Assembly (NCBI GenBank): GCA_947167935.1
Contig: CAMVJU010000008.1
Location: 1-64,000, forward strand
Direction of reading: 5' to 3'
DNA from: an uncultured Prevotellaceae bacterium
GTDB lineage: Bacteria; Bacteroidota; Bacteroidia; Bacteroidales; Bacteroidaceae
DNA: 64,000 bases
The notes under the pieces are model-generated. The model was not told where the DNA came from. It saw only the letters and a list, made by a program, of their open reading frames with translations, and ran no database searches. The translations under genes and the position numbers were made by a program. Below are positions 52,562 to 61,815 of the stretch, one piece after another; positions within the stretch are counted from its first letter, which is position 1; every line of letters begins with the position of its first letter.

Positions 52562-54661
52562 TTATTTGTTGGTTTCTAATGTCCATTCGTCACGCCAACG
52601 CACGACGGGCTTGCCGTCCTCGAACTCAACGGGGAGCCAGATGTAGCGGGCGTCGATGGGATGATTGGGACGCCAGATGTCAGCCATAAAGATGTATCCC
52701 ACCTCTTGCTTCTCACCTCTCACCACTAAGACAAACGTGCTCTGCCCCTCAAAAGTTTTATCAGCCTTCGGACCGCGGCACGGATTCGGATGCTGCGTCC
52801 AAGGTCCCCAGATGCTCGGTGCAGAGAACATGCGGGCCTCGTTGGGTGCCCAGCCGGTGCAGCCTGAGGTGATCATCCAGTAGGTGCCGTCGTGCTTGAA
52901 GATGGCGGGTGCCTCGTTCTGACCGCCAGGAGCCACGCGAGTGTAACGGCCGGTATGATGCAGGTAGTCGCCTGTCAGCTCGGCAATATGCAGCGTGTAA
53001 TTCTCTTCCGACGAGAAGATGTGATAGGCTTTGCCGTCATCATCGACGAAGAGTGTCATATCTCGCGACATTTGGCCAGGATTGAAGTCACGCTTCAGAT
53101 ATTCATCGAAATCCAAAGGTGAGCCTTCTTCAGGCCATGTGCCGGCATTAGCCCGCTGCGAGTAAAGGAATTTGTACGGTCCCTCAGGACGGTCGGCCAC
53201 AGCCACGCCATAGCGGGCGGCATTATAGCCCTGCCCCTTCAGTTCGAGGTGGAACCACATGCAGAACTTTTTCGTCACAGGATTATAGATGACCTTTGGG
53301 CGCTCCAGGATGCAGCCGCGCTCAATGTCGGAGTCCGTAGTCGCGCCTCGTCTCCCCCATCTGCGCTGCCCGTCCTGTCCAGGTGCCGGATCGGTGACGC
53401 TCAACGCCACACCGCAGTTGCGCCAGTTTACCAGGTCTTTCGACGAATAGCACATCACGCCAACCAGCGCATCGCTGGTGCGTTCGTCTTTGTGCTCGCC
53501 AAACCAATAATAGGTGTCGTTGTATTTTAGGATGCCGCCTCCGTGAGCGTTGATGTGGCGTCCGTCAGTATCATACCACAGCTCGCCACTACGGATAGTC
53601 TTCGGCTTCTTCTGCTGTGACTCCCAATAGTTCTCCAAGCGCTTCGCCTCAGCCTTCGTGATGTGGATGACTGAACCATGCTTGGGTGACTCAAAATTGG
53701 TCAGCTTCATTTTTCCTTCATTAAAATGGCCCAGCGGCGTAAACGTCTTGAAATCTGAGGTCTCTACGAAGCCGAAGTTGTTGGGACGGATGCTGTAAAT
53801 ATCATACATGATGACCCACTTATTCTGGCCGATACGCTTCCACACATTGGGAGCCTCGCAGGCGCCGTTTTCCGCATCAATCTGTTCCGGATGGAAGTCG
53901 TCGAAATGGTTGATGCGGTCTGAGATCATGTACTTAATGCCCGCAGGATTGTCCTGCGACACGTAGGTCATGAAGTAGCGTCCGTCGGGCATCGGACAGA
54001 TGTCAGCATCAAGCACCTGCGTGGTCTCGTCGGGATACTCAAAGAGTAACTGCGGCTCGGTCTCCAGCGTGGTGAAGTCCTCGTCGGCATAGCTGTAATA
54101 GAGCTTCGTACGACCGCCGGCCTGCTGACGGATGGTGAAATACACCATCGGCTTACCCGTCTGCGGGTCCCAAATGGTCTGCGGTGCCCAGGCGCAACCT
54201 ATCTCGCCGAACCGCTCGGGAAACAGTTTGTCAATGCGGGCAACGTGGTGTGTCCAATGTATCAGGTCGTCTGACGCCATCAGCACCAGCCCTCGGTTGT
54301 TACCCCAGCCGAACTCGTCGGGACGCTCCCACTGTGTGGTGCGGATTCCCTTCTGTTTTCCCATGATGTGCAGGTCGGTCATCGCGATGTAGAACTTCCC
54401 GTTGGGTGCGCGATAGATGTGCGGATCGCGGATGCCGTGCTGCTCGGCGATGCTGTCGCCACTAATTATTGGCTCGCCGTTGTTCACTGCCGTAAAGGTG
54501 TAGCCATCGTAGCTGATGGCCATGAACAGACCGTGTGTCGGGTCGCTGAAAAACGTGAACAGATAGGCGCCCATATCCTTCTCAGTAAGGGTGCGCTTGG
54601 GTTTTGCAACCATCGGAAAAGCCAGCAGGGCAGCAAGGATGATGAATAACAGTCGTTTCAT
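52562..54661 (-). CDS. Tandem two-module GH43 glycoside hydrolase
   Basis: The 699-aa protein carries a signal peptide (LLFIILAALLAFPMVAKP) and two five-bladed GH43-type propellers in series. The first includes IRDPHIYRAPNGKFYIAMTD, DADICPMPDGRYFMTYVS and GACEAPNVWKR with an acid Glu. The second begins ELWYDTDGRHINAHGGGILKYNDTYYWFGEHKDER and includes DMTLFVDDDGKAYHIF and EAPAIFKHDGTYWMITSG. GH43 acts on arabinose, xylose or galactose side chains. The two modules are only partly similar, so they may have different specificities. The start is 7 bp after the stop of the upstream GH43 gene. Confidence 0.88.
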   Translation of the reverse strand: MKRLLFIILAALLAFPMVAKPKRTLTEKDMGAYLFTFFSDPTHGLFMAISYDGYTFTAVNNGEPIISGDSIAEQHGIRDPHIYRAPNGKFYIAMTDLHIMGKQKGIRTTQWERPDEFGWGNNRGLVLMASDDLIHWTHHVARIDKLFPERFGEIGCAWAPQTIWDPQTGKPMVYFTIRQQAGGRTKLYYSYADEDFTTLETEPQLLFEYPDETTQVLDADICPMPDGRYFMTYVSQDNPAGIKYMISDRINHFDDFHPEQIDAENGACEAPNVWKRIGQNKWVIMYDIYSIRPNNFGFVETSDFKTFTPLGHFNEGKMKLTNFESPKHGSVIHITKAEAKRLENYWESQQKKPKTIRSGELWYDTDGRHINAHGGGILKYNDTYYWFGEHKDERTSDALVGVMCYSSKDLVNWRNCGVALSVTDPAPGQDGQRRWGRRGATTDSDIERGCILERPKVIYNPVTKKFCMWFHLELKGQGYNAARYGVAVADRPEGPYKFLYSQRANAGTWPEEGSPLDFDEYLKRDFNPGQMSRDMTLFVDDDGKAYHIFSSEENYTLHIAELTGDYLHHTGRYTRVAPGGQNEAPAIFKHDGTYWMITSGCTGWAPNEARMFSAPSIWGPWTQHPNPCRGPKADKTFEGQSTFVLVVRGEKQEVGYIFMADIWRPNHPIDARYIWLPVEFEDGKPVVRWRDEWTLETNK

Positions 54662-54668
54662 TGTATTG

Positions 54669-55658
54669 TCATTGTTTGATTTTCAGTTTGTCGCCGCTCA
54701 GGTCTACCTCAAACAGGTGCGGGATGCGGACGGTTCGCCCTCGGGCATCCTTCGAGTGATGGTGTACCGACATCATCCACTGGCCGTCGAAGCGCTGGAA
54801 GAGCATCGAGTGGCCGTAGCCCGGCGGTGTGATGGGCTCAGGCTCCTGCGTCCAAGGGCCGTCGAGGGTGCCGCTCTCGCTATAGGCCACCCCCTGCGTG
54901 TAAACGTCAAACACCCACGATGTCCAAAGCATACCCAGACGGCCAGTCACCGTACGGAAGAGATAGGGACCGTCGGTCACCTTGTTCCAAGTGATTTCGC
55001 CCTGATCATTCTTCTCGCGGCTCCAAGGCGAATCGCTGGCGCGGAAAAGGACTTTCGGCTCACCTACGGTACCGCTGAGGTCGGGCTTCAGCTCAATTTT
55101 CTCTATCGTGCCGTTCCAGTTCTGCAGCCACTCGCCGCAGAACACCATGTACGACTTGCCGTCTTTGTCTTTCCAGTAGGTGCCGTCAAGCGTCGGTCGG
55201 TCGGCGGGCAGATAGGCAGCATCGCCAAAAGCACGATAAGGCCCCATCGGATTGTCGGCACGTAATACTTGAGAGGCGCGACGTTCGATGACGTTGCCGC
55301 GTACTGTATCTATTTTGACTGCCTGGTTCGTAAACGTGCCAAAATAGTAGTACCATTCGTCGCCCGTCTGGTGTAACTCGGCTGCCCAAATCATCGGACG
55401 TGGGCCCATCCATGAATCGGCCTCAAATTCCGTCACACGGAAGGGACCCTCCCAAAGATTCAGGTCGGTGCTACGCCACATCATCCCGCCCGTGCCCGTC
55501 ATATAGTACATCTGTGTCTTCTGGTCAGCCAGAATTGCTGGGTCACTCAGCCGGATGGAGTCGAGCGGCACGTCCTTCCGCATACGCAAACCTCGTTGCG
55601 CAGAGGTCGTCAACGACCCCAGCACCGCCAATAGGCAGATTATCAGCAGTCTCTTCAT
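54669..55658 (-). CDS. GH43-like glycoside hydrolase
   Basis: The 329-aa protein (start at the Met 48 bp inside the ORF track entry, MKRLLIICLLAVLG) has a signal peptide ending near TSAQ. It has one GH43-type propeller: SIRLSDPAILADQKTQMYYMTGTGG, AAELHQTGDEWYYYFGTF and RPTLDGTYWKDKDGKSYMVFCGEW. The expected Glu of the general acid lies where the sequence reads KVTDGPYLFR, so the residue is Asp rather than Glu, seen in some subfamilies; activity is uncertain. A -7 box lies upstream. It precedes the tandem GH43 gene by 7 bp. Confidence 0.85.
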   Translation of the reverse strand: MKRLLIICLLAVLGSLTTSAQRGLRMRKDVPLDSIRLSDPAILADQKTQMYYMTGTGGMMWRSTDLNLWEGPFRVTEFEADSWMGPRPMIWAAELHQTGDEWYYYFGTFTNQAVKIDTVRGNVIERRASQVLRADNPMGPYRAFGDAAYLPADRPTLDGTYWKDKDGKSYMVFCGEWLQNWNGTIEKIELKPDLSGTVGEPKVLFRASDSPWSREKNDQGEITWNKVTDGPYLFRTVTGRLGMLWTSWVFDVYTQGVAYSESGTLDGPWTQEPEPITPPGYGHSMLFQRFDGQWMMSVHHHSKDARGRTVRIPHLFEVDLSGDKLKIKQ

Positions 55659-55693
55659 CACAATAAAAGTTAAGTCTGTTCTCAAATGGTTTG

Positions 55694-55701
55694 CAAATTT
55701 A
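55694..55701 (-). promoter_or_regulatory. -7 box for the GH43 pair
   Basis: TAAATTTG on the minus strand lies 36 bp before the GH43 ATG. It suggests an internal promoter for the downstream half of the LacI-headed run. Confidence 0.5.
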
Positions 55702-55760
55702 CGCATTTATTTGGAATTACTACCATATTCCGTTGGAAATTAACTATTATTTGATTCTCA

Positions 55761-57248
55761 TCACGATTCAACAGCACTTGACGACGCCGATGAGCGGCTG
55801 TCGGTAGCCGCCTCCTCCAGCTGACGGGAAAGACGACTGATGGCGCTCGCGCTCTCCTTCATGCGGGCAGTAATGTCAGATACTTCATCGGCAGGAAGGC
55901 CGTGAGGGCTAGCGGCAAGGACCTGAGTGAAACCACCAATGATATTGAGGGGCGTGCGAATCTGATGGTACATATCTTGTATGAACGCTGCCTTGCGGTG
56001 GTTGGTTTCGAGCTTAAGCTGATAGGCACTAGCCAGCTCGTCGTTGTGCTGCTCAAGCTCTTCGTTGGCGAGGCGGATGTTACTAACGGTTTGTGCAAGC
56101 GACTTCTGCATACTGATGAAACTGTTCTGCAGACGGCCCACACTATCATGGCGGGGACTCTTGGGCAGCGGCTCGTCGAAATGGCCTTCAGCGATGCGAT
56201 TGGCCTGTTCGTCAAGCTGTCGCAGAGGTTGCACGGCGCGACGCACAGTCTGATAGCAGAAGAGCATAAGCAGGGCAATGCCAAGTCCGATCACAATCCA
56301 AGCAATGATGAGCAGACGGTTGTAGCGGGCGAAGATATCGCTCTCAGGACAAACAATGGCGATACTCCAACCTGTTCGTTCGAGGGGACGGTAGAAGATA
56401 AAGGCGGAACGGCCATCAACGATGGTCTCCGTCATACCGCTGTTGCCAGAGAGCATCTCGTGCCCCATGACTTCAATATCACGACGGGATTCGGGTGCGG
56501 CGTCGCTGAAGATTGTATGGCGGAAGAGCTTGGCCGTATCAGGATGAACAAGATAAGAGCCGTCACGCCCAATCATAATGGCCGACGAGTTGGGATAAGG
56601 TTTCAAGACAGTCACAGCCTGACTGAGCCACTTCAAGGTGAGGCTGGCGGTAATACTGCCGACATAGTGGCCTTCAGCGTCGCGCATCGGACAACAGTAG
56701 GACGTCAGGATGTCAGGCGAAGAGAGGGTTCCCTCGTTGTAGTCATCGAAGGCGTCCACCCAGCATGATGTTCCAAGTGTGTGTGGTGTCTTGTACCATA
56801 TCGCATCAAAGTATTCGAAGGGTCCCTCACGCACGGTTGTGATACTGTCGGCAATGTCACGATGCCGTAGGGAGTAGGCTGAGAAATAGCGACCCATCTC
56901 AGGGAAGAAGTTGGGCTCCATTGAAATGGCAAAACCCGTAAGGAAGGAGTTATCCTGCACCGTCTGGCGAGTAAAGGCCAGCAGCGAATCAGGATAGAGG
57001 CTATGAGGGACTGTCACAGCCATATAGTTGGTTACGAGCTCGGTCTCGTCCATAATGCCGTTGATGCGCTCGGCGGTATTGTCGAGCAGCTGGGTGGCGC
57101 GGTCGATAGCGGCGTGCTGTATGTAACGTTTACAACGATAGAAGAGGAAGTCGAAAAGCAATGTGAAGACCACCGATACGATGAGCACGATGAGCAGGCC
57201 GAGACGGAGTGAGAGGCGTTGCCGGATGTAGGTGAAGAGTCGTTTCAT
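55761..57248 (-). CDS. Cache-HAMP-HisKA sensor without ATPase domain
   Basis: The 495-aa protein has an N-terminal membrane span (LGLLIVLIVSVVFTLLFDFLF), a large periplasmic domain with dCache-like features (EYFDAIWYKTPHTLGTSCWVDAFDDYNEG, YVGSITASLTLKWLSQ, GRDGSYLVHPD), a second span (LLIIAWIVIGLGIALLMLFCY), a HAMP region (VQPLRQLDEQANRIAEGHF) and a coiled coil. It ends in a HisKA dimerisation helix with an intact H box (FIQDMYHQIRTPLN, H428). There is no HATPase_c domain, and only 55 bp separate its stop from the next gene. It overlaps the end of the upstream sensor gene by 4 bp (ATGA). Confidence 0.82.
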   Translation of the reverse strand: MKRLFTYIRQRLSLRLGLLIVLIVSVVFTLLFDFLFYRCKRYIQHAAIDRATQLLDNTAERINGIMDETELVTNYMAVTVPHSLYPDSLLAFTRQTVQDNSFLTGFAISMEPNFFPEMGRYFSAYSLRHRDIADSITTVREGPFEYFDAIWYKTPHTLGTSCWVDAFDDYNEGTLSSPDILTSYCCPMRDAEGHYVGSITASLTLKWLSQAVTVLKPYPNSSAIMIGRDGSYLVHPDTAKLFRHTIFSDAAPESRRDIEVMGHEMLSGNSGMTETIVDGRSAFIFYRPLERTGWSIAIVCPESDIFARYNRLLIIAWIVIGLGIALLMLFCYQTVRRAVQPLRQLDEQANRIAEGHFDEPLPKSPRHDSVGRLQNSFISMQKSLAQTVSNIRLANEELEQHNDELASAYQLKLETNHRKAAFIQDMYHQIRTPLNIIGGFTQVLAASPHGLPADEVSDITARMKESASAISRLSRQLEEAATDSRSSASSSAVES

Positions 57249-58270
57249 GAGCCGGCAGGGTTTTTAATGAGACGGTCCAGCAATTCGGTAATCGTCTTGC
57301 TTCCTTGCATGATATCAGCCTGCAGGGCAGCCATATCTTCCTTCGAGAGGTTCGAATAGTTGCGGCAGATGGTGTCGGTACTGCTACAGAGCAGCTCTAC
57401 TGGCGCAGCCATTCGGTCGGTCATCTTATGCAGGAACTTTGCTTTTTTCTCTTCGTAGGCCTGCGCCTCATCGTAGGCGGCCTGTAGCTCGGCGTGCTGG
57501 CGGTTCAGCGTGTCCTGCTTCTGTTGCATCTCGACCATATAGGCGGCAAGTTTGCGCTGCATCATCGACAAGCTGTTCTGCAGACGGCCTGTCTCATCGC
57601 TATGTTGTGTGACAGCAATCGGTGTATCCAAGTTGCCTCGGGCAATAGCCTGCGCCGAATCAGCCAGACGATGCAGCGGACGCAGATGACGGCCGATAAC
57701 GACATAGAGGATGTAAAGCAGCGCGAGCACAGAAATCAAACCACAGCACAGCAGGAGCCACTGCATACGTCCATACTTACTATAGATATCCTCAGCCGGA
57801 CAGACCGCAGCAAGACAATATTGGTGGTCGCCAAGAGGCTGTGAGAAGATATAAATCTCCTTGTCGTCGTACACCAACTGACGATAGCCGCTCGCACCAC
57901 CTGTGATGAAGGTGTCGAAATGACTACTGTCGCGACGTGTGACATAAAGCTGCGCATGGGGCAACGACAATCGCAGCGCAGCCAGCGAATTGCTCTCTTC
58001 GATAAGCTGCTCAACACGCGAACGGTTCACACGCAGCTGCTGATGCTCCAGACGCGCCTTCATCTCCCTCTGACACAAAGTATTGTCGATGCGCAGCGCC
58101 GTATTTTCCAGTGCTTGCATCGTCGTGTCGATGGTCTCATCGCGGATTACTTCCTCCGAGAAGCTGGCAAGCAGGAAGATGACCACGCCCGATATCATCA
58201 CCACGAAACCGGCCACCCAGAGCGACAGCTGGGTAGTAAACGATGTACGTATCTTCCGCAACAGAGTCAT
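57245..58270 (-). CDS. HAMP sensor with degenerate HisKA, no ATPase domain
   Basis: The 341-aa protein has a membrane span (LSLWVAGFVVMISGVVIFLLAS), a smaller periplasmic domain (about 130 residues, including ESNSLAALRLSLPHAQLYVTRRD), a second span (LLLCCGLISVLALLYILYVVIG), a HAMP region (LRPLHRLADSAQAIARGNLDTPI) and a coiled coil. Its tail FLHKMTDRMAAPVELL aligns with the H box of HisKA, but the His position is Asp (D285) and the IRTP part is changed. No HATPase domain follows. It overlaps the next sensor gene by 4 bp, so both proteins are probably made together. The gap from the epimerase gene is 28 bp. Confidence 0.8.
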   Translation of the reverse strand: MTLLRKIRTSFTTQLSLWVAGFVVMISGVVIFLLASFSEEVIRDETIDTTMQALENTALRIDNTLCQREMKARLEHQQLRVNRSRVEQLIEESNSLAALRLSLPHAQLYVTRRDSSHFDTFITGGASGYRQLVYDDKEIYIFSQPLGDHQYCLAAVCPAEDIYSKYGRMQWLLLCCGLISVLALLYILYVVIGRHLRPLHRLADSAQAIARGNLDTPIAVTQHSDETGRLQNSLSMMQRKLAAYMVEMQQKQDTLNRQHAELQAAYDEAQAYEEKKAKFLHKMTDRMAAPVELLCSSTDTICRNYSNLSKEDMAALQADIMQGSKTITELLDRLIKNPAGS

Positions 58271-58298
58271 CCTCTTCTCTCTTTATATCTCCGCTAAT

Positions 58299-59318
58299 TC
58301 AAAGCACAGATTCTTTTGCCCGTTCCTGTGCCTCAATCACCTTATCGCACCAAGCATCGAATTCGGGATCAGGAACTTGCAGCTCAGGATGAGCGAGGAT
58401 ATGCTCGACACAGCGACGGACGCCCTCGTCGAAACGGGTGGTAGCCTGGAAACCAGGAACGGCGCGCTTCAGCTTGGTGCAGTCGAAGCAGACGGTCACA
58501 CTTTTGTCGCCCAGCAGGTTGCCCTCAAAGTCCCACTCCTTCGGAGCTACGGCAGCGAGGAAGTCGGAGGCTACATAATAGGGGTTCACAGTTACATTGA
58601 GGGCTTTGCCAACACACTTGTATATCTGTGTCCAGGTGAGCTGTTCGTCGCTCATAATCTGGAACACCTCACCGATGGCCTTCGGATTGCCCAAAAGACC
58701 GATAAAGCCACGTGCGAAGTCCTCGTTCCACGTTAGCGTCCAAAGCGATGAGCCGTCGCCGTGAATGATAACAGGCTTACCCTCCATCATACGCTTCAGA
58801 ACCTGCCACGAGCCCTTCAGCCCGTGAACGCTCAGAGGTACACCACGCTCGCAGTAGGTATGGCTGGGGCGCACGATGGTCACGGGGAAGGCATTCTCGC
58901 GATATTCCTTCATGAGCAGCTCCTCGCAGGCAATCTTGTTGCGCGAATACTGCCAATGCGGATTGGCAAGCGTCGTACCCTCTGTGATGACATAATTAGC
59001 TGCAGGCTTGTTGTAGGCTGAGGCCGACGATATGTAGACGTACTGATGCGTGCGTCCGCGGAAAAGCCGTACATCGCGCTCCACCTGCTGCGGCACAAAG
59101 CCGATAAACTCGCAGACGGCATCGAAGGGTTCGACGGGCAAAGCGTCGAGCACGCCAGCTTCGTCGTCAATGTCACAGATAATCTGTTTGACGTTTGCTG
59201 GCACTTCTGAGCGCCGATTGCCGCGATTCAGGAGCCATAATTCGTGGCCGCCTGCTGCCAACTGTCGTGTGATGGCACTACTGATGGTGCCTGTTCCACC
59301 GATAAGAAGTATCTTCAT
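58299..59318 (-). CDS. NAD-dependent epimerase/dehydratase-like SDR protein
   Basis: The 339-aa protein is an extended short-chain dehydrogenase. It has the cofactor motif MKILLIGGTGTISSAITRQL (GGTGxI, atypical for the last Gly), then IICDIDDEAGVLDAL, VCEFIGF and YVYISSASAYNKP, with a Tyr-containing region SASAYNKPAANYVI. It continues YSRNKIACEELLMKEYRENAFPVTIVRPSHTYCERG. This fits nucleoside-diphosphate-sugar epimerase-like proteins, but the substrate is unknown. It lies in the LacI-headed run, 9 bp downstream of the GH9 gene, so sugar metabolism is likely. Confidence 0.87.
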   Translation of the reverse strand: MKILLIGGTGTISSAITRQLAAGGHELWLLNRGNRRSEVPANVKQIICDIDDEAGVLDALPVEPFDAVCEFIGFVPQQVERDVRLFRGRTHQYVYISSASAYNKPAANYVITEGTTLANPHWQYSRNKIACEELLMKEYRENAFPVTIVRPSHTYCERGVPLSVHGLKGSWQVLKRMMEGKPVIIHGDGSSLWTLTWNEDFARGFIGLLGNPKAIGEVFQIMSDEQLTWTQIYKCVGKALNVTVNPYYVASDFLAAVAPKEWDFEGNLLGDKSVTVCFDCTKLKRAVPGFQATTRFDEGVRRCVEHILAHPELQVPDPEFDAWCDKVIEAQERAKESVL

Positions 59319-59327
59319 AGTTGTTTT

Positions 59328-61796
59328 TTATTTGTTAGCCCCAACGATGTTTTTCAGCGCTGAGCCAAAGATGATGTACTGTGTATTGCCTGCGATAGTT
59401 CCCTCGTTTTGTCCCCAAAGGAAAGGCCAGTCGTCGTAGTTCTCGAAGTGGTCGGGCTTACGGAAGAGGAGGCCAGGAGCCACGTTGCCCGGGATGGCTG
59501 AAAAGTCTGCACGGTTGTTACCGTAGAACACCTGCTTGGGACGAGTGGCCCCCACCACCGCCACAAAGGAATAATTGTGGTAGGGATGGCAGCCGTAAAG
59601 CCAGTTGGGTACACGATATACCTCATCCTTACTGACGATGTCGGGGAAGTAGATATGGGCGTAGTTGACGGTGATGCCGAAGTTGAGCACGGCGTTGACA
59701 CCAGCCCAGTTGCCTAGTCCGATAGGCACACCATAGGGATTCTGCGTATCGAAAGATTTGATGTATTCGGCGTATTGCTGAACGGCAGGACGCAATTTCT
59801 GTTTGTAAGCCTCATCTTTCATCGGGATAGAATCAAGCATAGTCTGTAGGTTGCGGGCCACATTGTGGTAGTTTCCGTCGCCCGTACCTGTAAGCCAGTC
59901 GTTGTCGGTCTCGGCCTGGGCATCGCGTCGACCCCTGCGTTTGGCCAGCAGCTCTTCAGCTTTCTTGCGCAAGCGGTCGGCCTGTATCTGCGCCCTGTCT
60001 GCAAGGGCATCGTTATAGCCTCTCAGCACGCGAGCCGCAGAAGTAAACACGCCTGCTGCCTGTAGGTCGAGACTTGGATTGCGGGTTGTAAAGGCCCACA
60101 TATCGTCAGGAGTGCCGCTGCGTTTGCCGTCGGCCGACACTTCGTAGGGTTTCAGCGAGGGGTCGTAGTGCAGACCGTCAGTAATCGAGGCTGCATCTCC
60201 TAAGTGGTGATAGTTGTCAAGCACACTATTTGACAGCGTCTGCGCCATATGGCCAATCTGCTCAGCCTGAGCCACGAGATTCAGGGTGCCGTGCTCGATG
60301 AACTGCAGGATATCAGGCACTCCATCAGGACGGTGCAGGTCTACGTAGCGCTGCTCCTGACTGACGAAGGTCTCGTCGCGCTGGGGCCTAAACAATTCCC
60401 AAGCACGGATGAGGTTCTGCACAACGTTGATGTTCGAACTCGTCTCGATGTCGAAATCGCCGGCATCGAAGAAACCACCCACGTTCAAGCCGGGAATAAG
60501 CTCAAAGGGCTTGTATTTCGTATCGGTCGTTGCACCCTGACGATGCAGGTCGAAGTGGTCGCTCTCTGGCGCCTGCAGATAGCCCTCCTTGAAGGGTTCA
60601 CCGTGCCACGTGCGATAGCCCTCAGTCACATACATATGGTTCATGTGGATAGGCACCCAGACATCAGTCGTGGCATCCGTTATCTTGTCGTAGACATGCT
60701 CGTCGATGAGGAAGTCATTCGTCCGCACGTCGCCATACTGGATGTAATACACACCTGGCTGACGGACTGAAGAGAAGTCGAACTTCACATAATTGTATTT
60801 GTAGTAGGGGCCCCAGTTGACGAGGGCACCTGTGTATGCCTGAGTCGCCGTGCCGTCCTCCTGAATACGCATCAGCTTTGCGGAAGCCTGCGGCGTATCT
60901 TTCTTGTCGAGCTCGATGACGGCCACCTTGGGTTGCTCGGGTGTATAGCCGATTTGTGAGAAGCCTATGTTGGGCTGGCGTATCCAATTAGGGATAGCAT
61001 GCGGCTCCACCATCCAGATAACGACCTTACCCGTCTTTCCTGCAGGCAGCACGCTGCGCAGCACGAACCAGCCGTTCTGCGCCAGCATCCTTCCGTCGTA
61101 GAGCTTCAGTTCAGCATCGTCGCTGCTGATGGTTATCATACGTTCCGGATCGTCAGTAGCCATCACGATGCGATGGCCCGTTTCCAATGGTAGCGGATCG
61201 ACAAAGCGGTTTGTGCCACGATCGTCGTAGGTCTTGAAACCCTTGAACTGACGGGGTTTCTCGCTATTCGGACGGGTGATGGTCTGACTGGTGGCATAGC
61301 GTGGGAAACGGTTCAGCCTTCCATCCATGATGAAGGTTTTCAGCCAGTATTGCGAAGGCAGGAACTCCAGGTTGAAGCCAGCCTCGCCAGCCAGCTTTTC
61401 GGGTACGGGTTTGTCCAGCCAGACGGCAATCTCCACGGCCTTTCCCTTCGCCGTCACCACAGCGCGGCTTTCAAAGTCGTAGTCGTTGTATCGCATCGTC
61501 ACCTCGATGCTGCCGTTCTCCTTATCCACTTTGCGGCTGGTCATCGTAGGCACGAGATCCCATTGCTCAGGGGTGTTGTTCAGGCGGACGGCGCCTCCCT
61601 GTATGGTTCGCACGCCATGATGAATGATCTCGATGCCCGAGTTCTTCTCATCGTTGAAGCCGCCGTTGAAGCTGTTACTGAAGACCAGCACGTTGACACC
61701 CTGCCGTTCGAAGTATTCCAGTTCGTTAAGTCGCAAGTCCTGTGCACTCCCTGTGGACGAAGCCATCAGCACAGCAAAAAACAATAGTTTTCTCAT
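59328..61796 (-). CDS. GH9 beta-glucanase, long form with N-terminal domain
   Basis: The 822-aa protein has a signal peptide (LLFFAVLMASSTGSAQD), an N-terminal beta-rich domain of about 270 residues, a CelD_N Ig-like domain (GFSQIGYTPEQPKVAVIELDKK) and the GH9 barrel. The catalytic base region is VGGFFDAGDFDIETSSN, and the acid is in FLWGQNEGTIAGNTQYI. An N-terminal domain of this kind is less common than the simple CelD_N form and may be a carbohydrate-binding or mutarotase-like module. It follows the LacI gene by 19 bp and is the first enzyme of the run. Confidence 0.92.
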   Translation of the reverse strand: MRKLLFFAVLMASSTGSAQDLRLNELEYFERQGVNVLVFSNSFNGGFNDEKNSGIEIIHHGVRTIQGGAVRLNNTPEQWDLVPTMTSRKVDKENGSIEVTMRYNDYDFESRAVVTAKGKAVEIAVWLDKPVPEKLAGEAGFNLEFLPSQYWLKTFIMDGRLNRFPRYATSQTITRPNSEKPRQFKGFKTYDDRGTNRFVDPLPLETGHRIVMATDDPERMITISSDDAELKLYDGRMLAQNGWFVLRSVLPAGKTGKVVIWMVEPHAIPNWIRQPNIGFSQIGYTPEQPKVAVIELDKKDTPQASAKLMRIQEDGTATQAYTGALVNWGPYYKYNYVKFDFSSVRQPGVYYIQYGDVRTNDFLIDEHVYDKITDATTDVWVPIHMNHMYVTEGYRTWHGEPFKEGYLQAPESDHFDLHRQGATTDTKYKPFELIPGLNVGGFFDAGDFDIETSSNINVVQNLIRAWELFRPQRDETFVSQEQRYVDLHRPDGVPDILQFIEHGTLNLVAQAEQIGHMAQTLSNSVLDNYHHLGDAASITDGLHYDPSLKPYEVSADGKRSGTPDDMWAFTTRNPSLDLQAAGVFTSAARVLRGYNDALADRAQIQADRLRKKAEELLAKRRGRRDAQAETDNDWLTGTGDGNYHNVARNLQTMLDSIPMKDEAYKQKLRPAVQQYAEYIKSFDTQNPYGVPIGLGNWAGVNAVLNFGITVNYAHIYFPDIVSKDEVYRVPNWLYGCHPYHNYSFVAVVGATRPKQVFYGNNRADFSAIPGNVAPGLLFRKPDHFENYDDWPFLWGQNEGTIAGNTQYIIFGSALKNIVGANK

Positions 61797-61815
61797 CTTT
61801 GTATATGTGATTGTG

